64,000 nucleotides of DNA from Pampus argenteus (taxonomy: Eukaryota; Chordata; Actinopteri; Scombriformes; Stromateidae): positions 18,566,001 to 18,630,000 of the forward strand of contig CM072870.1 of the NCBI GenBank assembly GCA_036937835.1. The letters are read 5' to 3'. Below are positions 38,103 through 48,622 of this stretch, piece after piece (the first letter of the stretch is position 1; each line of letters opens with the position of its first letter). Both the position numbers and the translations under genes were made by a program. The notes beneath the pieces are model-generated. The model saw nothing but the letters and a program-made list of their open reading frames with translations. It had not been told where the DNA came from and searched no databases.

Positions 38103-39704
38103 GAATAATAGCAGCGTCTCACCAGCTCTCCTTCTCTCTTTGTTCCTCCATATTTGCTGTTTCGTGCTTCCTTTGTTTCGCCCTCCTATCTCTCACTCCT
38201 GCTTTTCCTCCCTGCCTTTTTCTTCTTTACTTTTTCCTGCCTTCCCTCTCTGTGTTCCACCAGTGGAAAGAGTCTTTTCTCTTCTTCACAGCTCCACTTT
38301 GAAATATGTAATGAAGCCTGTAGGGGCTTGGAAACAATAGATAATACCACCTAGCAAGGAGTCACCACGGAAGATGGTGAGGAACAGATGAAACTCCCTG
38401 AAAGACTCTTTTTTTTTTTTTTTTTCTTCCTTCTTTTTCTTGCTCTTCCTCTCTTGCCAGGAGGTGCAGCATTCAATGTTGGTTTTAATGGGCTCTCAAT
38501 TAATTTGGTTTTCTTCATCCGTCCTCATTTTGATGAATGTGTTTCATTGACCTTCAGATGACATTTACTAATATTATTTTTAGATACAGATATTTAAATG
38601 AGCAGTTGGCACACATGCAACAACAAAAAAAACTTTAATGTAGATCATTTCTTGTGTTTGGATACAGTAAAAAAAAAAAAGGCTTTAGCTTCAGCCCACC
38701 ACAAGTCTTTCAGCATTTTAATTTATGAGGCATTGGAAAAAAAAAAACTGCATTGACTTCAGTCTTCCAAAGATTTCAGAATTCAGTACAGGGACCAAAG
38801 CTGACAAGCCCCTGGCAGAGTTTTCTGGAACCGTCCACCTGGAGTTGAACTTCACACAGTCCTTACTTTGTGGTCTCCCTGGTGTTGAGGTGCTAGGTTT
38901 CTGAGCACAATCCAACCCACCTGCCACCGGGCTGGCATGTGCTGTTCCAAGTGCACATCAAACAGATCCAAATCAGGTCCCTGCATAAACGCAGAGCGAA
39001 GACTCCACCACCTGCACTCTGCAGGTAGACGTTTTCATTTGGATCACGAGCTCAGTGCCAGAAACAGCTCCCTCTGGGGGATGAGGATGAACTGAGCTAT
39101 AATGCTATAATAAATGAAGAGAAGGAAAACACAAGAGTCTCCAGGGGTGTGTTTTTTTTTTTTTGTGTTTTTTTTTTAAACAATAGATACATTAGTACCA
39201 AAGCCAATGTGTGAAATACTCTGCCTAATACTAAGAGTATTAGGCTGTGGCCAAGGTGGAAGCGTGACTAATCTTTGTAATTAAACAGGATCGATGGTCT
39301 CATTGGTGGTACAGCTGAAAATCATTATTAGACCAATGTTCCAGAATAGTAGCCTTGTACAACATTGTGTTCACTCTGCTTGCTGATGTGATGGAGTACG
39401 TTATGCTATATTACAAAGCATCCTGGGCAGCGGCTGGCGTATTGATGCTTCCTGGCTAAACGCTAACGAGCGATGGTGCTGTGTTTGTCAGGGAGGCCTG
39501 GGCTGCAATCTGTCTGCAGAGCCAGCCAGAAGCCCTAATGATATCATCAGGAAGTGCCGTCAACAGCGCTCTAACGAGGAATGATCTGACGCCCGTTGTT
39601 TCACCTCCCTCCTCCACCTCCCCCCTCACCCCATCTCCACTGTTGCTACCAAGCATTTAGGCGGAGCTTATTTGAAACATATAAGCCCCAAAGGAATCTT
39701 ATAA

Positions 39705-40563
39705 AACCACCATAAGAAAGAGAAAGGACAAAAATGGCCTGCATGGCAGAGTTCCAAGATGAAAAAAAAACACTGCTGAGCAAAAACAACATTAAGGCTC
39801 GTCTCATTTTTGCCAGAAAACATCTTGATGATCCCCACGACTTTTGGGAAAATGCTCTGTGGATTTTGTGAGACAAAAGTTGAACTTTTTGGATGGTGTG
39901 TGTCCAATGACGTCTGTCTGTGTAGTTGGTAGTGTGATGGTCCGGGGCTGTTTTTGAAAGACTCTCTGTGATAAATGGAACCATGAATTCTTCTGTCTAC
40001 CAAAAAAAATCCTGGACCTCAAAGTGAAGCGAACCGGGATTTCTGCAGCAGGGCAATGATCCAAAACAGGCCAGGAAGTCCACCTATGAATGGCTAAAGA
40101 AAATGAAGACGTTGGAGTGGCCTGGTCAAGGTCCTGAAGACCTGAATCGTATTGAGATGCTGTGGCATGAGCTTAAAAAGGCGGTTCATGCTTGAAAACA
40201 CTCCAATGCGGCTGAATTACAACAATTCTGCAAAGATGAGTGGGCCAAAATTCCTCCACATTGCTGGAAAAGACTCTTTGCAAGTTTTTGCAAACGCTTG
40301 ATTGCAGTTGTTGCTGCTAAGGGAGGCCCAACCAGTTATTAGGTTGAGGGGGCAATCACTTTTTCACACAGGGCCATGTAGGTTTTGATTTTGTTTTCCC
40401 TTAATAACACAAAAACCTTCATTTAAAAACTGAATTTTCTGTTTACCTGTGTTATCTTTTGACTCATATTTGAATTTGTTTGATGATCTGAAACATTTCA
40501 GTGTGATAAACCTGCCAAAAACTAAGAAATCAGGAAGGGGGCGCACTTTTTCACACCACTGTA
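39705..40563 (+). mobile_element. degenerate, 5'-truncated Tc1-like DNA transposon
   Basis: The plus strand carries the 3' part of a Tc1/mariner-superfamily element of the type common in fish. Transposase fragments read HLDDPHDFWENALW, then QQGNDPKQA, then DLNRIEMLWHELKKAVHA, followed by a non-coding tail with CAATCACTTTTTCACA and a terminal end CACTTTTTCACACCACTGTA at 40544-40563. The frame is broken by stops and indels. For example, TGA follows HELKKAVHA, and a large piece is missing between the first two fragments. The Asp expected in the QQDND motif is Gly here, so the catalytic triad is lost. No matching 5' terminal repeat is visible, so the element is truncated and non-autonomous. The left boundary is approximate. 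Confidence 0.93.
39729..40342 (+). pseudogene. Tc1-like transposase remnant
   Basis: This is the decayed coding part of the element, readable from about the MAEFQDEKKTLLSKNN segment to GGPTSY and a stop near 40340. It keeps the C-terminal DLNxIE signature of the DDE catalytic domain (about 40135-40170), but with Arg for the usual Pro and one extra codon before it. At least two in-frame stops, frame changes and an internal deletion make it non-functional. The N-terminal DNA-binding paired-like domain is not seen. Sequence unlike the host gene and inside an intron marks it as an insertion. Confidence 0.9.
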
Positions 40564-40917
40564 CATCTCGCATACAATTCTTTACACCAGTTACAGTTAC
40601 AAATTTAGTGTGATTGATACAGTCCACACTTTTTATTTATTTAAATTTCTTCTGTTTTTATCTGTGGATGGCTGAAGCTGGAGAGGAACCCAGTTTGTCA
40701 TTGCAATAAGCGTTAGCATTGCAGAGAGAAACGGTTCTTGGCAAAATGGTCCCGAGAAATTCAAGATACTTTCCATTAAGAAGATTGTCTGACTCCTTCA
40801 TGCACTGTCACTGACAGATCGACTAATCATTTCCTCCCTGCTTTCTCTCTTTCTTTTTCTTTCTCTCCGTCTCTTCCCCCACCCCGCTTGTCTTTGTTGA
40901 ATATTGTCATTTCCCAG

Positions 40918-41028
40918 GTGCCTTGCAGATCGAGAACAGCGAGGAGACAGACCAGGGGAAGTACGAGTGCGTGGCTTCTAATGTGGAAGGCGTGCGCTAC
41001 TCGTCCCCTGCTAACCTTTATGTGCGAG
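40918..41028 (+). CDS. ptprs: ptprs exon: second half of Ig2
   Basis: This 111-nt exon lies between GTCATTTCCCAG and GTAGGG and is phase 1 at both ends. It encodes GALQIENSEETDQGKYEC followed by VASNVEGVRYSSPANLYVR. The second Ig2 cysteine is in KYEC. EETDQGKYEC and GVRYSSPANLYVR match PTPRS, where PTPRF and PTPRD have TRYSAPANLYVR. The exon ends at the Ig2-Ig3 linker and can join to the insert B microexon (YVR-ELRE-VRRV) or directly to Ig3 (YVR-VRRV). Confidence 0.95.
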
Positions 41029-43368
41029 GTAGGGAGCAATCCAGCCCCAGAGCCAGGGCAAAAAAACAAAAAAAAAACATCCACCCATACTAACGAAGAT
41101 TTCTGTACAGTGCAGCTCAGCTTTAAGTGGTATTACTGTTGAGCTTAACAAATAACTTCTTCCATTCTAGCCCAGCTGTATTTGCACAAAATGTATTTTG
41201 CCAAATAGTATTACCCGAGTAATATAAATCTTTTAGTACTGATAGTATTTCCTGCCCATAAATGTAATTTCTTTTGCACTGAAACTTCCAACTGTAAAAC
41301 TATAATTGACCAACTAATGTTCTTCTCTGTTATGATGTTATGCTCCATTTTGTGTCTTTCAATGCCCTCCCCTACTCACTCGGAAGGAAAAGTGTAGCAC
41401 AACAAGCCGTATGTCTTTACTTTATCGGTTGTGAGACGCCTTTTACTTGTAATTGTGTGCCGGATCAAATGTTTCCCCTTCCATCAAAGTTACGGAAGCC
41501 CAAAATGAGTTGGGAAGAACTTCTTCTTTTTGATTAGTTTGTTTTTTCCCAGGTACAGGAACACAACGGTAAGTCTTGATTTTGATTGAGTGGCGAGGTA
41601 ATAGTGTCCACCAATCAAAATCTCAACCTTTTAGCCCTCTCCAGACTTTTTTTGGGGGGAAAGGATTTCATTGCTGAACTAATAGAAAAGGATTGTTAAC
41701 ACAGCCAGCTGCTCTATCGCATAGATTTTAAATAGTACACTCCCTCTATGTTTTCTTCATGGTGTTCTGGAGCATAAATCCATTGTATTCCCCTGTTTCT
41801 GCTATGGGGTATTATCTTTAAAGCCTTTATAGGCAGTAGTAATTTTACTTAGCATGTTCCAGCAAAGTGAAGATATGAAAAACAATCAGTCACAGGGAAC
41901 GTTGAGTTTCATAGAAAACAGCGAATGAGGAGAAAAGCCTACCCTCTACCACTAATGTTAAATGACAATGACTCCCCTGTTGAGGGAGCTTTAATAAATT
42001 GAAGCAGATGCATTTTCAACATGTATTATTTATATTGTGCATATTTAATAAAGATGCCTCGGTATCTACTCAGTTCGTTCCCTCTGCTGTGTACCAAATA
42101 ACTTTGTTCCCAATAAATAATTCACTACTCTGACATTATAAAATGGGTCAGGGTTCTGCTTTTTCATTATTATTGCTATTATCATACCCTGTGAAGTCGC
42201 TGCATAGGAAACCAAAAAAAATTCAACCGTGTTGTAGCAGAAGGTAGAAAATGGTTCATCAAGATTAGCGTCTCCTCTGATCAGCATTCATCCTGGAGGC
42301 TCACGCTGTCTCCACTGTGATGCATTGACACCTGATGTCAAGTAATTAAAAGTATGTATGGCAAATTATGGTCAAGAGCTCTACAGGAACCATTAAATAA
42401 CAATAATGGGAACACTGTTGGCACAGCACTGGGATGATATTTAAAAAAAAAACAAAAAAAAACATGCAGCAATACCCTGATATCATTTCCAACAATTCAT
42501 GCAATCTCCATGAACACTGGCTCCATCAGCATGCTTTTTAAGAGAGTACACAAGGGTCATTATTATTCAGGTACTTTCACACTATGTAACACACTTGTTA
42601 TGCCTTGATGGTGTCGACCTTTGTCTGTTTTCAGTTAACTTTTGTCAATCAATTCTGATACTTGATGTTGACTATGTTTTGTTCACAAAGCAAATTGCAC
42701 TTGAGATTAGCAGCTGTGGTAGGGATCAATTTCCAAAGGGGGAAAACAAAAGAAAATCGTAAAATTTGATCTGGGGCATATTGTACCAAGGCAAATTGAG
42801 ACTATAACTCAAAGAGAAACCATAATCACAGCGCTATTGATTGTTTTCGAAACAACATTTACTCTTACTGTCTTGAACTGCAGCTGCTAATTTCAGCCCA
42901 AACTGTGTCTTTTTTTATTTTCTATCTCTCATTAGTTTTCTTTATTTTCTGTTTATTTGGTTTCCTTCTCTAACAAAAGCAAATACAGCCACCACAGGAG
43001 CTTCTCCTTGTGGCTATAAGGAGCTTGTGAAATTTTGAATTATGAGTATGGTACGCTTGATTTGACTCCAGTGGCGCTTCACTATTTTTTTCTTCTTACC
43101 AGGCGACAGTGCAGCCACTGGGGTGAATCTGATTGTTTTGGTTCAAAGTTTATTTAAGAGGGGGCGGGGGGGCAGGCAAGTGTACTTTCAAGAAGGGTGT
43201 CACTGATAGCAGGGACAAGGGAAAAGGAGGAAAAAGGATTAAAGAAAAGGGAAATGTAGCTGCAGCTAAACACCTTGAGGTGGCTTTTTTTACTCTCTCT
43301 GTGTTTCCCCTATTTTTCTCTTCTCCTCATGTCATTGTGTTCTGCATCAACCCCTTTACATCCCTCAG
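41029..43368 (+). other. ptprs: intron upstream of microexon B
   Basis: This 2.3-kb intron has donor GTAGGG. It contains a 16-nt exon-like unit with a consensus donor (41553-41568) that would shift the frame if used. The last 100 bases before microexon B are pyrimidine-rich, with TCTGC at 43341-43345, about 24 nt upstream of the exon. UGC motifs in that position are typical of SRRM4-dependent neuronal microexons. No other coding signal is seen. Confidence 0.75.
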
Positions 43369-43380
43369 AGCTTCGAGAAG
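43369..43380 (+). CDS. ptprs: ptprs 12-nt microexon, insert B (ELRE)
   Basis: The bases AGCTTCGAGAAG lie between ATCCCTCAG and GTTGGT. In phase 1 they add Glu-Leu-Arg-Glu between LYVR and VRRVPPRF, the four-residue insert B shared by PTPRS, PTPRD and PTPRF. It sits in the hinge between Ig2 and Ig3. By family knowledge its presence is required for, or changes, binding to several synaptic organisers such as Slitrks and SALMs. The donor GTTGGT lacks the usual A at +3, so it is weak. It is followed by a T-rich stretch, as expected for a regulated exon. Confidence 0.92.
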
Positions 43381-43422
43381 GTTGGTGTGTTTTTTCTTTT
43401 TTACTTTTTTTAACCCACATTT

Positions 43423-43445
43423 AAAAAAAAAAAAAAAAAAAAAAA
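43423..43445 (+). repeat. poly(A) tract of 23 just after microexon B
   Basis: A 23-A run starting 43 nt after microexon B and following a T-rich stretch, so the two could pair in RNA. It is probably a simple homopolymer, but its closeness to a regulated donor is notable. Confidence 0.93.
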
Positions 43446-46400
43446 TCAACATGTTGAAAAGATTTTAGCTGTAATTGCCAATTACAGAGCTCAATTTATT
43501 ACTAATCTGAAGGAAAACAAATCAGTTAAATCCAAACTGCTAAATGATTATGAAAGAATTTTTTTTTCTTTATATCCAAGGAAGAAATGATGAAATCAAA
43601 CCCGATTAGCTCGGGTTTTGTTATTTACTTTTATGTTTGCATTGTGGGGCCTTTTCTCGTTTTGCATCCTTTGGTATTGCTTCTGCACCAAAAGGCTTTC
43701 TTGCACGTTTTGTCATGGAAACCCAGCATGTGGAAATAACAGGACCTGTTGCATGAATGGAGAATGTAACAACGCTGACATGCCTGTTCAGAATACCTTT
43801 GGCCGTGTTGGTCTTTTTTTTTTTTTTTCCTTCTTTTTTTTTTATGCATTCCCTGTGTTTTGTTCAGTTGTTTCCTTTTCTTTCCTTGGTTTCTCTAAAA
43901 GTGTTTTCCCCCCGATACAACCCTTTTTGGCTTTACTTTATTTAGTTTATCTTTGTGTTGTGATTATGGTGTTGTGTTTTGTGTGTTTTCCTTTTAGTTT
44001 TCAGTTCCGTTTTCTGAACGTATTTTTCCGTTAAAACTGTTTGTATTTTTGTGGTTAATTTGTTTGTGGGATTTGTGTTTCTTTTTCAAAAAATGCTGCT
44101 TCTTGAGTCCCGGAGTGCATATGCAAATGCCGAATGAAATAATAAGTGTGTATACAGCCAGTGTTCCTGTCATCTTGTTTATAGCGATCCATTACTGAAA
44201 GAATTAGACCTGATTGGGCCTGATTGGGTTCCGTGGTGCTTTCAGGCAGCCATTAAGGGATGCCATTTACAGTGTCGTGTGGATCAATAACAATATAATG
44301 ACTTCGACATCACATTTGCTGTTGCTTAGCGGGTGCTCAAAGATACTTTTTATTTTCAAATGGTGGCAGCTAGATGTGATTGGTTTTCTTGAGTGACTGC
44401 TGTTTGTGTTCCCTTGCAGCCATGACACTCAATCAAATTCTAATTTATTATTCAACAGCGACCCCCTCCCCCCTTTTTGCTTATACACGCACACACACAC
44501 ACCAGAAATATAATGTTTTTTTCAGGTTGATGTGACTAAAGTAATCAAGATTGTCAAACTGGACTACAACAAGAAACACAGTAATTTGTTTTCTGAAGCA
44601 TTTATGCTGTAGTCACGCAGTAATAATGAGTTGGAGAGAAATGCACGCAGCATTCAGTGATTTATGTAGTAACTGGCTCTGTACCAGCTTCCATTATCTC
44701 TTAAGATGTTCCACCTAAATGTTTTCTCAGACATATTTGACTGAATCACAGTTATATTGAATCTCTTTTGTCACCTGCTGCAGTGAGAAATTCTATGGCT
44801 CCACTAGTCTCACAAGTACATATTGTCCTCTAATGAGACTTTTAAGTGTCTCAAAGTCAAATAAAAAATTACTGCAGCTCCAACAGGAAACATGGCGTTA
44901 GCAATGCCATGTTTTGGTAACTATTGTTGACCCATAGTACGTATGGGTTGTTGTTTTTTTTTCTTTTTATTATTCTCAGCAACACCCTACACCAAATTTA
45001 CATTTAATCAAAGTCTTCTGCTGGTCACTTCATAGCCTGAACGTGTTTGTTTAAGAACTCCTTGAAGTGTAAGCAAGCTTGCAAGAGATTATAAAACTGG
45101 TGATTATTTCTTTGGTTTGGTCAAATTCTCTAAATGCAGAATAGTTGATATATTTTAGGCCTTAGTCTACCACATGCCCACCGTTTCTTTCCACTGTATT
45201 AGCCACATCACTTGTCCTTAAGGCAAGTCATTAGACAAATATAATCATTGATTAGAGTAATCGTCCCTTCTGATCTAGCAGTTATCCCAGACACAAACGA
45301 GGGTTTCAATTTCAACACCTCTTTGCACCAAGTGACTGTTAAAAGTAATTCCATCAGTTATTGTGACAGCTAAGCCTGTGAATGCCGACATTCAGTAATC
45401 TGTCATTGCTGCCCTATACATAAGTGTCCACAAAGCTTGGCACAATCCCAATCAAAGAAACTTAAGAATAATAAAAAACAAGACATTGTCTACCTTGATG
45501 CAGAAAGACTGCGCTGTTATGTACGCATGTGCATGTGTGCCCTCCTACATTGATATCTGCCTGGTTTTGAATGTGCTTGCATGTCCTGCTAAGCATTTGT
45601 GTGTAACGTTGGGAAAGAAAGCTAGATTACACCTTATGTTCTCACTGGCCAAAGCAAAATTCTGCCATCTCTATTAGATGTTTGTCTCAAGGAGTCCTGA
45701 AGTTATTAGCCATCCCCCTCAAAAAAAAAAAAAAAGTATTATTATTTTAATGCACATATATGAGTGAACTCCCTTTTCCAATTCGACTGATAATATTCAC
45801 AGGAGGGATCACAATGAGGGGACATACTTGCGCTACTGTTTGGCTGTTTGTCATCTACCTGTAACAATAGAAAAAAAGCTCTGAAAATCTCCTCAATCCA
45901 CTGCTTGCTATCATCAGATACCCTTGCCATGATTCCTGTCAGTTTTCTTTAGGTAATAATTTCCATTTTGATGAGCCACCCATAGTGACTGTTTAGCATT
46001 GGCACAGCCAAGGTATGTTAATATGGGCAGACCCCTGCAGCTTATATGTAAATGCTGTTAGGCCTCACCCAGCAAGTGTGACTAAAGGATCTCCATACTG
46101 CGCCTGTGTCCTCAGGCTGCAAGAGGGTGTAATCTCAGCTTCAAGGTGACACTAAAGGCTGCACATTATTTTGGCTTCCCCCTTCATTTTGGGGCAGTAA
46201 AACCTGCCTCACCAAAATGGCCGATAATGTCCACCTTCTGACCTCTGTTTTTTGGCACAAATCCCTCCACAACACTGCCCACTATTAGAGTTAGTGCAGT
46301 ACTCTGGCGTTCTCTCTCGACTGCTTTTCACCTCGTCCACTGTAAGGCTTTTTGTCTTTCTCTCCACATTGGGGCTTGAAACAAGATAACTTGTTGTTAG

Positions 46401-48559
46401 TAGTCCAAATGAAAGGTATACGTTTGTCTTTATTTTCTCTCAATTCCAAATGGGCCGGCTGGGCTCCTGGTCTCTGTGAATGAGGAGCCTGTCCATGCAA
46501 TTGGGATTCTTTATTTTCTTTGTTTCACTCACACTACGTTTTAAAGGATAGGAAAGCATAGGGTACCAGTCAATTTATACAGGCCTGTGTCTAGTCTAAT
46601 CACAGCGCAGTGACTCATTTGCATGTGAAAGTGACATTTAGATACATAATTATGTTGTTCTGGAAAGTGTCCTCTGGGTTTTAAGAATTATCATTTTCTT
46701 TCCCAAGATATAGTGTAATGTGATGTAGTATCAACTGACCTTGAGCTCTTGATCTTCTGTTGTAACCAAAGACCAAAATTTATTTATGTTATATACCGTC
46801 TTTTTTTCTTTTCTTTTTAAATCGTAGTTTGATTACCTGTCACTTATTATAGAGGGCCCTAGTGCCACGGAGCATTGAAGCAAGCCAGTTCATAATAACG
46901 GCTCAGCGATTGGTATATTTCAAATTCAACTGCTCGCGCTGCTTTACCATTCGACTAGAGTTTTAATAACAGAATATTTTCTGCCACAAACATACTAACA
47001 ATTATCAGGTGGCTGGTGTTACTTCCCCTGTTGCCCTGACAGTGTAGGTAGCCAAAGGTGAACAGAGACATCTTCCTGTGAGGAAACCTCATTCACTCAG
47101 CCACTACAGCTCCCGGTCCATTGGCTGACCCGAGCCCCCGGGAGAGAAGAGCACCATCAGACACAATTTGATTGGATGTTTCCCCTAAAAAAAGGATCCT
47201 GATCTCACCCTGTTCAGTTTTCTTGATTCCTTTGGACTGAAAATTCAAGCAGAGACAAATCATAGCTGAAAAACATCTAATAGTATTGATGCATACCTCT
47301 TTGTTGAACACAGCTGCACTCTGGTACTGTCTGTGCTGTCCGGACTTAGTTCTTTTTGTGGATTTGTTAAGTTTGATTTTTTTTTTTTTTTTTCATTTGA
47401 TTTTTTTTAAATGTGTGTCTGGAACAATGCTATATTTGGGAATGAATGGCATGCTTGGACAGGCTTGGGTGACATTTTTGGATTGTGTTGGTTCTCTGGT
47501 GTCTGCCCAAGTGGATGGGGGCGCACCTGTATATGTCACTCATGCCATAGCCACACCCATGCATGTCCTTGTGAGGAATGGGCTGCCCTTTCACCTTTGT
47601 TGTTAGGCTTTTTTATTTATTTTTTATTTTTTACAAATTTGAATGCAGATACATATTTTCATATATGATGGAGGTTTTTTTTGCCTTTTTTTCCAATTCA
47701 ACATATTTTTGGGAAAACCTCCCATTTGGACTTCATGACTGGACGTCATAATAAAACAAAGCATGATATCTCAATCAAAAGGTCGACCGTCCACATTGTT
47801 AAATTCAGTTTTTCCTACAATTAGGCAGAGCAGATTATCTCGGGTTTTACAGGAGAGCCATGTTTGTTTCTAATGGAAACATTTTCCCTACATATAATTT
47901 ATAGAAGCTTGGCAGTTTTTAAGGACAGCATACACTTTAAATATGCTATTGCCATTTTAAATAGTACATTTGTACAGTGTGTGATTTTGTGTACTACAAA
48001 AGAGCATTTTCTCAAAGGTCAGTGATTAACTTTGTCTTCAAGGTTAGGTCATGTCTTGCCCAAGGTAGGGACATAATTGACATTACCGGTGATGTACAGG
48101 ACTTGGAGGATGCATGTAGAGTAGTTCAGAGGAGGACAAATCAATAGCCTAACGGTGTCTGTAGAAGAATCTACAATTGTCTATTAATATTTTATTTGTC
48201 TTGTTATGTCTAAAGCAGAATGCAATTTCTAATTTGGTACAAAGTGCCAACTTACTTTTAATTGCAAACAAGCTTATAGACTAAATGTCATGATAATATA
48301 TGTACATGTTAGTGCTGATTTCAGTGCTCAGGTCAGTACATGTTAGTGTCCATGTAAAATTTCTGTCAGTGTGTGCAGTTGATATTTGTGCCCTTAGTAT
48401 GTTTGGAAAAGTCAAACTGTCTCTTGTAATGATCATATGAATCCCATTTGGATCGACACGGTGTATTTTGGAATGCTACCTATCCTTGATGCCCCTCCGA
48501 CCTCCCTCCAACCACCCCCACTCCCTGAACCTCCCACCTCCCAACTCCCACCACCCCCA

Positions 48560-48560
<1 letters not shown>

Positions 48561-48617
<57 letters not shown>
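48561..48617 (+). repeat. (CA)n microsatellite
   Basis: A pure CA array of about 28 units, preceded by a C-rich CCACCCCCAC segment. Open frames made of Thr-His or Val-Cys repeats here are artefacts. Confidence 0.98.

Positions 48618-48622
<5 letters not shown>

Larger units (their letters stand above)
32837..40917 (+). other. ptprs: intron between insert A and second half of Ig2 (8.1 kb)
   Basis: No coding homology to the gene is seen inside. It contains a degenerate Tc1-like transposon (about 39705-40563), a (GAT)n run (35027-35047), an (AT)n run (38087-38102), poly(T) near 38410-38425 and poly(A) near 37296-37312. It also has a purine-rich patch at about 35440-35620. Two stretches look conserved by texture: about 34130-34330, with an ATTTGCAT octamer, and about 36960-37290, with an 8-bp-arm palindrome. 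A 9-nt exon-like unit with strong splice signals lies at 33801-33809. Confidence 0.75.

Noticed and set aside
39646..40064. Minus-strand open frames of about 90-110 codons
   Set aside because: They are antisense shadows of the Tc1-like transposase remnant.
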